Part shown: in pieces, positions 6,514 to 13,359 of the stretch
Layout: each line of letters begins with the position of its first letter
Numbering within the stretch: position 1 is the first letter of the stretch
Assembly (NCBI GenBank): GCA_016190785.1
Contig: JACPPX010000075.1
Location: 1-13,359, forward strand
DNA from: Chloroflexota bacterium
GTDB taxonomy: Bacteria > Chloroflexota > Anaerolineae > UBA7937 > JACPPX01
DNA: 13,359 nucleotides
Direction of reading: 5' to 3'
Program-made: the position numbers and the translations under genes
The notes under the pieces: generated by a model
What the model was told of the DNA's origin: nothing
Databases searched by the model: none
The model's input: the letters and a program-made list of their open reading frames with translations, nothing else

Positions 6514-7191
6514 CTAGTTATCACTTTTGGCCAGCTCTTTCTGCATCGCCTGAATGTGATAACTGCACACCGTATCCCCCTGCAGCCGGTACTCTCCCCT
6601 TCTCACCTGACCCCCGCTCATCTCGCGGATTATGGCCAGGTCCAGGCTGCACACCACGGGATGGCGGCTGGCCACATAATAGTAGGGACACTCCTGTTCG
6701 TGGAGCAGGTATTCGCCCTGTCTCTGACCCTCTGCCCACCGCGCCCAGAAACCTTCTTTGTCCAATAAGTCGGAGAGGGCCTCCATCCTCTTCTCAATCG
6801 GAAGTCCGGCCAACTTCTGCGGCGCATCGCCCATTAGCCGTTGGGCGGCGCCGCGCAGGGCCTGGGCTACTGTCTTGCGGTCCGAGATCTGCACCATCTC
6901 TTCCAAAAGACGGTCGGCCAAGAGATGATAAGTCTTGGGGAATAGTTCTTCCGCCGCTTGGGTCAGCCGGTAAAGATACCGCGGCCGGCCGGGCCCCCCC
7001 CGCCTTTTTTCGGTGCTGATCAGCCCCCGCTCCAGGAGGACATTCAGGTGGTGACGGATGGTGATCGGACTCAAGCCCACCGCCTCGGCCAATTCCTCCA
7101 CCGTGGCTTTCCCGGTGCTTTTCAGGGTCTCTAGGATGCCACGCCGAGTTCTTTGCAGACTGTCTAATTCCTGGCGGACAACGACTTCCAT
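6514..7191 (-). CDS. SufR-like winged-helix transcriptional regulator
   Basis: DNA-binding regulator of the SufR/COG2345 group, 225 residues. An N-terminal winged helix (about 14-77) has the HTH core VEELAEAVGLSPITIRHHL and a wing rich in Arg/Gly (RRGGPGRPR). The C-terminal part carries C168, C181 and C209, spaced 13 and 28 residues apart, the spacing I recall for the Fe-S ligands of actinobacterial and cyanobacterial SufR. H164 stands where actinobacterial proteins have a fourth cysteine. It therefore probably binds an Fe-S cluster and senses iron, Fe-S supply or oxidants. No suf or isc genes are in the window, so its target is unknown. I start at ATG 7191, which has AAGGTG at 7206-7201. The upstream in-frame GTG at 7203 overlaps that site. 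The gene is divergent from aspA and convergent with csaA, with its own promoter and terminator. Confidence 0.87.
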   Translation of the reverse strand: MEVVVRQELDSLQRTRRGILETLKSTGKATVEELAEAVGLSPITIRHHLNVLLERGLISTEKRRGGPGRPRYLYRLTQAAEELFPKTYHLLADRLLEEMVQISDRKTVAQALRGAAQRLMGDAPQKLAGLPIEKRMEALSDLLDKEGFWARWAEGQRQGEYLLHEQECPYYYVASRHPVVCSLDLAIIREMSGGQVRRGEYRLQGDTVCSYHIQAMQKELAKSDN

Positions 7192-7214
7192 ATAAATTCG
7201 CACCTTCTAATCCA

Positions 7215-7242
7215 ATTATACCCCCCACTCAGTTTTTGTCAA
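7215..7242 (-). promoter_or_regulatory. promoter of the SufR-like gene
   Basis: Read on the minus strand, TTGACA (7242-7237) and TATAAT (7220-7215) are both perfect, with a 16-bp spacer containing an A tract and a run of six G just before the -10. Initiation near 7208 gives a leader of about 17 nt that begins with the ribosome binding site. Confidence 0.88.
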
Positions 7243-7256
7243 CCTCATGATAAAAA
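7233..7256. promoter_or_regulatory. inverted repeat over the regulator's -35 box (candidate operator)
   Basis: TTTTTGTCA (7233-7241) and TGATAAAAA (7248-7256) are reverse complements with one mismatch, separated by ACCTCA. The 24-bp element covers the -35 hexamer of the minus-strand promoter, a typical place for autorepression. Which protein binds is inferred from position only. Confidence 0.5.
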
Positions 7257-7313
7257 TTACGCACAAAAGAGCTGGGATTCACGGTTTCAGGCTTACCTCA
7301 GTTTCCATAACCT

Positions 7314-7336
7314 GTCGAAGACCGATGAGCCTCGAC
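7314..7336. repeat. short inverted repeat upstream of aspA
   Basis: GTCGA (7314-7318) and TCGAC (7332-7336) form a perfect 5-bp inverted repeat with a 13-nt spacer; one further G-C pair (7320 with 7330) could add to it. It ends 7 bp before the proposed aspA -35 box. It could be an activator or repressor site, but the arms are short enough to be chance. Confidence 0.25.
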
Positions 7337-7343
7337 GAATTAT

Positions 7344-7373
7344 TTGCCTGCCACATAAAGTATAGAGTAGAAT
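7344..7373 (+). promoter_or_regulatory. candidate promoter of aspA
   Basis: TTGCCT (7344-7349, four of six) and TAGAAT (7368-7373, five of six) are separated by 18 bp. Initiation near 7380 gives a leader of about 24 nt ahead of the ATG at 7404. It is weaker than the other promoters here, which would suit a regulated gene. Confidence 0.45.
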
Positions 7374-7384
7374 AGACGAGGGAC

Positions 7385-7399
7385 CCTCCCCCAAGGAGG
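7385..7399 (+). promoter_or_regulatory. hairpin covering the aspA ribosome binding site
   Basis: CCTCC (7385-7389) can pair perfectly with GGAGG (7395-7399), the Shine-Dalgarno core of aspA, across a 5-nt CCCAA loop. The leader would contain little else. A 5-bp stem is marginal, but it would hide the whole core of the ribosome binding site. Confidence 0.35.
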
Positions 7400-7403
7400 A
7401 AAA

Positions 7404-8822
7404 ATGACCAAACGCGTCGAGAAAGATTCCCTAGGTAGCAAAGAAATCCCAGAAGATGCTTATTGGGGAGTCCAGACCCAACGAGCGGTGGAGAATTTCC
7501 CCATTAGCGGGCTCAAGCCCTATCCTGCTTTCATCTGGTCGATGGACACTATCAAACGGGCAGCGGCAGAAGTAAACATGGGGCTTGGCCTCCTGGATAA
7601 AAAAATCGGCCAGGCCATTGCCCAGGCCGCACAAGAGATAATTGAGGGCAAATGGTGGGACCATTTCGTGGTTGATCCCTACCAGGCGGGGGCCGGTACC
7701 TCGCATAATATGAACACCAATGAAGTTATCGCCAATCGAGCTATCGAGCTCTTGGGCGGCAAGAAGGGAGACTATTCTCTGGTCCATCCCAATGACCATG
7801 TGAATATGTCCCAATCCACCAATGACACCATCCCCACCGCCATCCGCTTAGGATGTCTGTGGCGTTTGCCAGAACTTTTATCCTCACTCGATGATTTGGC
7901 CGATGCACTGGAGGAGAAATCACGGGAATTTGACACGGTGATCAAATCCGGGCGAACCCACCTCATGGATGCGGTGCCCATAAGGCTGGGCCAGGAATTC
8001 AGTGGATATGCCCAAGCCATCCGCCACGATCGCGAACGGATCGCCGCCGCTGAGGAACGACTAAAGCGATTGGGCATCGGGGGAACAGCGGTGGGGACGG
8101 GCCTCAACGCCCACCCCGAGTTTCATTCGCGGATGATCGCCCGGCTCTCCCAGCTCACCGGTATAGAACTCCGCTCCTCGGGCAATCTTTTTGAATCTAT
8201 GCAGAGCATGTCCGATCCCCTGGATTTTTCTGCGTCCTTGAGGACACTGGCTGCAACTCTAGGCCGGATCGCCAACGATTTCCGGCTCCTCGCGTCCGGT
8301 CCGGCAACTGGTTTGGACGAAATGCGGCTGCCTGCGGTACAGCCTGGCTCCTCGATCATGCCTGGCAAGGTGAACCCGGTGATGGCCGAGATGCTGAACA
8401 TGGTATGTTTCCAAGTGATGGGCAACGACCTGACGGTGATGATGTCTGCCCAGGCCGGGCAATTAGAACTAAATGTGATGATGCCGGTCATCGCCCACAA
8501 TTTGTTCGGGAGTATGCATATTCTTATTAACGCCATTGGTGTGTTCACTGAGAGATGCGTGCGCGGCATCCAGGCAAATCCTGAAAAAGCCAGAGACTGG
8601 TTAGAGAAGAACGCCATCCTGGTCACGGCTCTCAATCCGGTGATCGGCTATGCCAAAGGGGCAGAGGTGGTCAAAGAGGCCATGGCTACTGGCAAAACTA
8701 TTCGCCAAGTGGTGTTGGAGAAAGGCTTAGTCGAAGAAAAAGAACTGGACAAAATCCTGGATGTGCGGCGCATGACCGAGCCGGGGATAATAAAAGATAC
8801 TTCCGTCAAGAAAACGGCATAA
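7404..8822 (+). CDS. aspA: aspartate ammonia-lyase (aspartase/fumarase superfamily)
   Basis: Probably deaminates L-aspartate reversibly to fumarate and ammonia; cytoplasmic homotetramer in this family. It has 472 residues. The catalytic loop GSSIMPGKVNP is at 315-325, with S317 as the expected base. GRTH with H186 and SQSTNDT are the substrate-binding regions. Over its whole length it resembles the Bacillus AspB type: KEIPEDAYWGVQT, GKWWDHFVVDP, VNPVMAEMLN, AGQLELNVM and the C-terminal MTEPGI. Some segments look fumarase-like (HPNDHVN, GTGLNAHPEF), and GRTH rather than GRTQ occurs in both fumarases and AspB, so a fumarase or mixed function is the main alternative. The ATG follows AAGGAGGA (7393-7400). 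The gene is divergent from the SufR-like regulator. Lhr follows after 47 nt without a terminator. Confidence 0.82.
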   Translation: MTKRVEKDSLGSKEIPEDAYWGVQTQRAVENFPISGLKPYPAFIWSMDTIKRAAAEVNMGLGLLDKKIGQAIAQAAQEIIEGKWWDHFVVDPYQAGAGTSHNMNTNEVIANRAIELLGGKKGDYSLVHPNDHVNMSQSTNDTIPTAIRLGCLWRLPELLSSLDDLADALEEKSREFDTVIKSGRTHLMDAVPIRLGQEFSGYAQAIRHDRERIAAAEERLKRLGIGGTAVGTGLNAHPEFHSRMIARLSQLTGIELRSSGNLFESMQSMSDPLDFSASLRTLAATLGRIANDFRLLASGPATGLDEMRLPAVQPGSSIMPGKVNPVMAEMLNMVCFQVMGNDLTVMMSAQAGQLELNVMMPVIAHNLFGSMHILINAIGVFTERCVRGIQANPEKARDWLEKNAILVTALNPVIGYAKGAEVVKEAMATGKTIRQVVLEKGLVEEKELDKILDVRRMTEPGIIKDTSVKKTA

Positions 8823-8869
8823 TCTACCTCTGGAGATTTTCCGAACTTAAGTCATTACTGGTTAACTCT

Positions 8870-11800
8870 GTGGAAGATCGATTGACCAGTCTTTTTCACC
8901 CTCTTGTGGCCCGCTGGTTCAGCGAGCGCTTTACCGCCCCTACCCCTCCCCAGACCGAGGGTTGGCCAGCCATCGCCTGCGGGGAAGATACCCTGATCAC
9001 CGCCCCCACTGGGTCAGGTAAGACCCTGGCTGCTTTCCTGTGGGCTATCAACCGCTTGGTTAAACTCGCCATCGGTGGCAGGCTTGAAGAGCGGACCTAT
9101 GTCGTATATGTCTCCCCCCTCAAGGCGCTGAGCAACGACATCCACAAAAATCTCCGCGAGCCCTTAAGCGGGATCCAGCGCTTGGCTGGGGATGCGGGCA
9201 CACCCTTACCCGAGATCCGGGTGGCGGTGCGCACCGGGGATACCCCGGCCTGGGAACGGCAGCAGATGATCAAACAACCGCCCCACATTTTGATCACTAC
9301 CCCCGAATCCCTCTATATTCTGTTGACCGCGGAGAAAAGCCGGGGTTATTTGGCCACCGCCGAGACGGTAATTGTCGATGAGATCCATGCAGTGGCTGGG
9401 GACAAGAGGGGGGCCCACCTCGCAATCTCCCTGGAGCGACTGGAACGTCTGAGCAAGAGAATACAGCGCATTGGGCTGAGTGCCACCATCAAGCCTATCG
9501 AAGACATCGCCCGCCTCTTGGTTGGTGCCGGCCGACTGCGGCCTGACGGGGAGCCAATCTGCACTATTATCGACCACGGGCATCGCCGTGATATTAAGTT
9601 ATCCGTTGAGGTTCCCAGCCTAGAACTTGGTCCCATCGCGGCACACGAGATGTGGGCCGAGGTCTTTGACCGCATTGCGGCCCACATCCAAAACCATCGC
9701 ACTACTCTGGTTTTCGTCAACACTCGCCGCCTGGCGGAACGGGTATCCCATCAACTCACCACCCGCCTGGGAGAGGGAAAAGTGGCCGCCCACCATGGCA
9801 GCCTCTCCCGCCGCACCCGACTCAAGGCGGAAGAAGGGCTGAAATCCGGCGAGACCCCGGCCGTGGTGGCTACCGCCTCTTTGGAGTTGGGAATCGATAT
9901 TGGGCATGTGGACCTGGTGTGCCATATCGGAGCCCCACGGGCTCTGGCTACCCTTCTCCAAAGAGTTGGTCGCTCCGGCCACCAGCCGGCGGGAGATGGT
10001 CGAGAGGGGGCGGTACCCCAGGGTATCTTATTCCCCTTGACCCGGGATGAACTGGTGCAGTGTGCCGCCGCGGTCCGCGCCGTGGGGGCCGGTATGCTCG
10101 ATGGAGTCACCATCCCCCGCGCCCCATTGGACATCTTAGCCCAACAAATGGTGGCCATTACTGCCAGCGAAGATATTGGCGAAGAAGAACTCTATCAACT
10201 CCTTCGTCGCTCCTATCCATATCGTGATCTCACCCGCCAGGATTTCGAAGCGGTCTTAGAGATGCTCTCCGAAGGAGTGGCCACCCGTTTGGGCCGGCGC
10301 TCCGCTTACGTCCACCGCGACCGAGTGAATGGCCGGCTGCGGGGAAGACGAGGGGCCAGGTTGGCAGCCATCACCTCCGGCGGGGCCATCCCCGATACCG
10401 CGGACTACGATGTGATCGAGGAGCCGGCCGGGACTTTCGTGGGCAAGGTGAACGAAGATTTTGCTGTGGAAAGTATGGCCGGGGATATTTTTCTCCTCGG
10501 AAATAAATCCTGGCGCATCCGCCGCGTGGAATCGGGGAGGGTGAGAGTAGAAGATGCTCAAGGAGCACCTCCCACTATCCCCTTCTGGCTAGGGGAGGCC
10601 CCAGCCCGCACCTTTGAACTCTCTGCCGCTGTTGCCGAATCACGTCAAGAGGTAGCAGCTCGGTTAGGGAATACTCCCGTAGCAGTGGCCTGGCTTCAGG
10701 CGGAATGTGGATTAGATCAAGCCGGGGCGGAGCAGATTGTTGCTTATATTTCCGAGACCGTGGCGGCTCTAGGAGAAGTCCCCACCCAGGAGACGGTTAT
10801 TACCGAACGCTTCTTCGATGAGGCGGGTGGGATGCAACTGGTGGTCCACGCTCCTTTCGGGGCGCGGATCAACCGCGCCTGGGGATTGGCTCTGCGCAAG
10901 CGATTCTGCGTCACCTTCGACTTCGAACTCCAGGCCGCGGCCACCGACGATGGATTCATTCTTTCCCTGGGGGAGCAGCACAGTTTCCCCCTGGATAGCG
11001 TCTTTGCCATGGTCCGCACCCCAACGATGGAGAAGGACCTGATCCAAGCCCTCCTGGCCACCCCCCTCTTCACCAACCGCTGGCGGTGGAACATAACCCG
11101 GGCCCTAACCCTCCTGCGTTATCAGGGCGGCCGCAAAGTCCCCCTACCCATACAACGCATGCGGGCCGACGATCTTCTCACCGCCGTCTTTCCCCAACAG
11201 GCAATGTGCGTGGATAACCGCTCCGGCCCAGTGGAGGTTCCCGACCATCCCCTGGTGAATGAGACCATCGACAACTGTCTCAATGAGGCCATGGATCTGG
11301 AGGCAGCAAGATCCCTTATCGCCGCCGTCGAGAATGGCCGGTTGCGCACCGTGTCTGTGGATACTCCGGCCCCTTCCCCCATGTCCCATGAGATCCTCAA
11401 CTCCAGCCCTTTTACCTTCTTGGATGATGCCCCACTGGAAGAAAGGAGAGCCCGGGCGGTATCCCTCCGCCGCACCGACTCTGATCTGGCCAAGGGGATG
11501 GGTGCCCTGGACGCGGAGGCCATCGCCCAAGTCCAGGCCCAATCCTGGCCTGATGTGCGGGATGCCGATGAGGCCCACGATGCCCTTCTGACTTTAGGAG
11601 TTCTGCCCGCTATCGAGGCTCGGTCCTGGTCTGAATATCTTGCCCAACTTTTAGCCAATGGTCGGGCAACGCGGGCCAATTGGACAAAGGATGGAACCGT
11701 ACAAGCGGCCTATGTCGCTGCGGAGAGACTGGATCAGGTCCGCACTGCTATCCCCGGGGTGGAGTTCGATCCCCAGATCTCGGCACCCCAAGTGAGCAAT

Positions 11801-13213
11801 CCTCTTGGCGAGACCGCTTCAGAAGACGATGCTTTGGCCCAGATTGTCCAGGGTTGGATGGAGTTCATGGGCCCGACGACTGGCTCAGCGCTGGCCGGAA
11901 GGTTAGGCTTGCCAACGCCGCGGATTGATACCGCCCTAGCCCTCTTGGAGTCCAAGGGCATAATACTCCGTGGTCGCTTCACTCCTGGAAAGAAAGATGA
12001 GGAGATCGAATGGTGTGACCGCAGGCTTCTAGCCCGCATCCATCGCTTGACTCTTGGCCGCTTGCGCCGCGAGATCGAGCCAGTGACTCCCGCGGATTTC
12101 ATCCGTTTTATGTTCCGCTGGCAACATGTTTATCCCGGCACGCAACTCCACGGCCGGGATGGCCTCTTGAAAATCATTGGCCAACTCCAGGGGATGGAGT
12201 TGCCCGCCCCGGCTTGGGAATCTCAGGTGTTTCCCGCCCGGATTACGGATTACAAATCGGAGGATTTAGAAGCCCTCTGCTTGGCCGGCACTGTGGTCTG
12301 GGGTCGGCTGCGACCCAGCAACGGTTCACTCCCCGAGGATAATGGGCAACGGGCAGCGCGTCGACCGCCGGCCCCCACCCGCTCCGCGCCCCTGAGTTTC
12401 GTATTGAGGGAAAACCTGCCCAAATTCATCTCCAACTCGCCCTCCGATGAGACAATAAATGGGCTTTCTACCGCCGCCAAAGAGGTCTTGGCATACCTAG
12501 AAGAAAAGGGGGCCTCTTTCTTGACCGATATCGCCCATGCCACTCGCCGCTTGCCGAGCCAGATCGAGGAAGCCCTCTGGGAACTGGTGGCCCGCGGCCT
12601 GGTCACTGGCGATGGCATCGCCGGACTCCGCTCCCTCCTGCTGCCGGAGAAGAAGAAAAGCCGTGCCCGCCATTTACGCCGTTTGCGCAGCGCTCACCGC
12701 CGCCAGCGGCTGATGCCCCTGGGGCGGTGGGCACTACTGCGGACTCCGCAGAATGCTGAGGGAGAGGAGTCGTCAGAGGCCATTGCCCGTCAACTCCTAG
12801 CGCGATACGGGGTAGTCTTCCGCGAACTCCTCGCTCGGGAATACTCCGCCCCCGCCTGGCGAGTTTTGCTCCGCATCTACCGCACTCTGGAGGCGAGGGG
12901 TGAAATCCGCGGGGGACGCTTTGTAGATGGATTTATTGGGGAGCAATTTGCCCTGCCCGAGGCAGTGGAGGCCCTGCGCGCGGTAAGGCGCAAGAAGGAT
13001 GCCCGGGAAAGTGTGACTGTAGCGGCTGCCGATCCCTTAAACCTTGTAGGGATCTTAACCCCTGGACCCCGGGTCTCCCCCCTCTCCAACCAGGTCATCA
13101 CCTACGAGAACGGGGTCCCGGTGCAGATCGAGGAGTTGGGCCGCTACCGCCATCGCCTCCACGCCGAGACGACAAGAACATTACAGAGCGAGGGTATAGG
13201 AAGCGGAGTCTAG
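8870..13213 (+). CDS. lhr: Lhr family ATP-dependent helicase, long form
   Basis: Superfamily 2 helicase of the Lhr group, a 3'-5' single-strand DNA translocase that prefers RNA:DNA or DNA duplexes and is linked to DNA repair. It has 1447 residues, close to mycobacterial (about 1500) and E. coli (1538) Lhr. Motifs: Q28; Walker A APTGSGKT (45-52); DEIH (170-173); SAT (204-206); TASLELGID; QRVGRSGHQ (364-372). A winged helix and the helical domain follow (W573 in PFWLGE matches the DNA-stacking Trp region). The C-terminal half after about 870 is the Lhr-CTD, with helix-turn-helix repeats and the conserved ending LVGILTPGPRV, then NGVPV. The start is GTG at 8870 with no clear Shine-Dalgarno; in-frame TTG at 8882 after GGAAG is an alternative that loses four residues. 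It may be co-transcribed with aspA. Confidence 0.95.
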   Translation: MEDRLTSLFHPLVARWFSERFTAPTPPQTEGWPAIACGEDTLITAPTGSGKTLAAFLWAINRLVKLAIGGRLEERTYVVYVSPLKALSNDIHKNLREPLSGIQRLAGDAGTPLPEIRVAVRTGDTPAWERQQMIKQPPHILITTPESLYILLTAEKSRGYLATAETVIVDEIHAVAGDKRGAHLAISLERLERLSKRIQRIGLSATIKPIEDIARLLVGAGRLRPDGEPICTIIDHGHRRDIKLSVEVPSLELGPIAAHEMWAEVFDRIAAHIQNHRTTLVFVNTRRLAERVSHQLTTRLGEGKVAAHHGSLSRRTRLKAEEGLKSGETPAVVATASLELGIDIGHVDLVCHIGAPRALATLLQRVGRSGHQPAGDGREGAVPQGILFPLTRDELVQCAAAVRAVGAGMLDGVTIPRAPLDILAQQMVAITASEDIGEEELYQLLRRSYPYRDLTRQDFEAVLEMLSEGVATRLGRRSAYVHRDRVNGRLRGRRGARLAAITSGGAIPDTADYDVIEEPAGTFVGKVNEDFAVESMAGDIFLLGNKSWRIRRVESGRVRVEDAQGAPPTIPFWLGEAPARTFELSAAVAESRQEVAARLGNTPVAVAWLQAECGLDQAGAEQIVAYISETVAALGEVPTQETVITERFFDEAGGMQLVVHAPFGARINRAWGLALRKRFCVTFDFELQAAATDDGFILSLGEQHSFPLDSVFAMVRTPTMEKDLIQALLATPLFTNRWRWNITRALTLLRYQGGRKVPLPIQRMRADDLLTAVFPQQAMCVDNRSGPVEVPDHPLVNETIDNCLNEAMDLEAARSLIAAVENGRLRTVSVDTPAPSPMSHEILNSSPFTFLDDAPLEERRARAVSLRRTDSDLAKGMGALDAEAIAQVQAQSWPDVRDADEAHDALLTLGVLPAIEARSWSEYLAQLLANGRATRANWTKDGTVQAAYVAAERLDQVRTAIPGVEFDPQISAPQVSNPLGETASEDDALAQIVQGWMEFMGPTTGSALAGRLGLPTPRIDTALALLESKGIILRGRFTPGKKDEEIEWCDRRLLARIHRLTLGRLRREIEPVTPADFIRFMFRWQHVYPGTQLHGRDGLLKIIGQLQGMELPAPAWESQVFPARITDYKSEDLEALCLAGTVVWGRLRPSNGSLPEDNGQRAARRPPAPTRSAPLSFVLRENLPKFISNSPSDETINGLSTAAKEVLAYLEEKGASFLTDIAHATRRLPSQIEEALWELVARGLVTGDGIAGLRSLLLPEKKKSRARHLRRLRSAHRRQRLMPLGRWALLRTPQNAEGEESSEAIARQLLARYGVVFRELLAREYSAPAWRVLLRIYRTLEARGEIRGGRFVDGFIGEQFALPEAVEALRAVRRKKDARESVTVAAADPLNLVGILTPGPRVSPLSNQVITYENGVPVQIEELGRYRHRLHAETTRTLQSEGIGSGV

Positions 13214-13217
13214 GCCA

Positions 13218-13247
13218 TGTTTCGCTCGGCACTAGCCGAGGGAAACA
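13218..13247 (+). terminator. long hairpin just after lhr
   Basis: TGTTTC-G-CTCGGC (13218-13230) pairs with GCCGAG-G-GAAACA (13235-13247): two 6-bp blocks around one G-G mismatch, with an ACTA loop. It begins 5 nt after the stop codon. There is no T tract, so it is more likely a transcript-stabilising or pausing hairpin than a terminator by itself. Confidence 0.5.
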
Positions 13248-13250
13248 CAG

Positions 13251-13279
13251 ACGGGAGAATAAAACCTCCCGTTATTTTT
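13251..13279 (+). terminator. rho-independent terminator of lhr
   Basis: ACGGGAG (13251-13257) pairs perfectly with CTCCCGT (13266-13272) across an 8-nt A-rich loop and runs into TATTTTT (13273-13279). It closes the aspA-lhr unit directly before the next promoter. Confidence 0.82.
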
Positions 13280-13284
13280 GCCTC

Positions 13285-13313
13285 TTGACAGTCCCTAAAA
13301 ACAATAGTATAAT
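13285..13313 (+). promoter_or_regulatory. perfect consensus promoter for a gene beyond the window
   Basis: TTGACA (13285-13290) and TATAAT (13308-13313) are both exact, with the optimal 17-bp spacer. Initiation is expected near 13320. The downstream 40 nt are A+T-rich. An ATG at 13349 has no good ribosome binding site, so the gene start may lie outside the window. So strong a promoter usually needs a repressor, which fits the inverted repeat over it. Confidence 0.88.
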
Positions 13314-13330
13314 TTAGCATCATCTAAATT
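13311..13330. promoter_or_regulatory. perfect palindromic operator, DtxR/MntR-like
   Basis: AATTTAG (13311-13317) and CTAAATT (13324-13330) are exact reverse complements separated by CATCAT. The element overlaps the end of the -10 box and the expected start site, the classic position for repression. The core TTAG-N6-CTAA has the same half-sites and spacing as the DtxR/IdeR operator core and resembles A+T-rich MntR boxes. The identity of the binding protein is inferred. Confidence 0.6.
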
Positions 13331-13359
13331 AATTTTTAGTTGGATAATATGTTAAGTCC

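Noticed and set aside
6372..7019. Long open frame on the plus strand opposite the regulator
   Set aside because: It is antisense to a gene with clear domain structure, its translation is Pro/Arg/Ser-rich without any family motif, and it has no ribosome binding site. It is a shadow of the G+C-rich opposite strand.
1..13359. Defence system, mobile element, CRISPR array or biosynthetic cluster
   Set aside because: No transposase, integrase, phage, toxin-antitoxin or nuclease genes, no spaced repeats and no base-composition break were seen. Lhr is a housekeeping repair-type helicase and has no defence partner genes here.

Overview
The window is a stretch of ordinary bacterial chromosome, tightly packed and G+C-rich, with strong preference for C or G at third codon positions. 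It contains ten convincing protein-coding genes and no tRNA, rRNA, CRISPR array, insertion sequence or phage gene that I can see. The host cannot be named from this sequence. Several proteins recall Firmicutes relatives (a Bfm/Bkd-type 2-oxoacid dehydrogenase, CsaA, an AspB-like aspartase). The superoxide dismutase, the SufR-like regulator and the long actinobacterial/E. coli-type Lhr also fit Chloroflexota, Actinomycetota or a related deep lineage. Promoters match the classical -35/-10 consensus very well.

Layout. (1) 106-1184: an Fe/Mn superoxide dismutase followed 35 nt later by a bacterioferritin, closed by a rho-independent terminator at 1243-1276. This is an oxidative-stress and iron-storage pair. 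(2) 1285-6448: a promoter, then lpdA, E1 alpha, E1 beta, E2 and csaA on the plus strand. The first four encode a complete 2-oxoacid dehydrogenase complex, most like the branched-chain (Bkd/Bfm) type; csaA, a tRNA-binding-fold chaperone, starts 5 nt after the E2 stop. (3) 6463-7257, minus strand: a SufR-like winged-helix repressor with three cysteines spaced as expected for an Fe-S cluster. It has a near-perfect promoter, an inverted repeat over its -35 box and its own terminator, which lies in the convergent gap with csaA. (4) 7344-13279, plus strand: an aspartate ammonia-lyase (fumarase/aspartase superfamily) and then a 1447-residue long-form Lhr helicase, followed by two hairpins, the second a good terminator. 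(5) 13285-13359: a perfect consensus promoter overlapped by a perfect 7-6-7 inverted repeat, for a gene beyond the window.

How the parts relate. The dehydrogenase complex would turn branched-chain 2-oxoacids (or pyruvate) into acyl-CoA and NADH. Aspartase releases fumarate and ammonia from aspartate. The themes of iron, oxygen and Fe-S sensing (SOD, bacterioferritin, SufR-like regulator, metalloregulator-like operator at the end) recur, but a common regulon is inference only. I found no undescribed multi-gene system. The most useful leads are regulatory: the two palindromic sites over promoters, the unassigned target of the SufR-like regulator, and a small hairpin that could mask the aspartase ribosome binding site.
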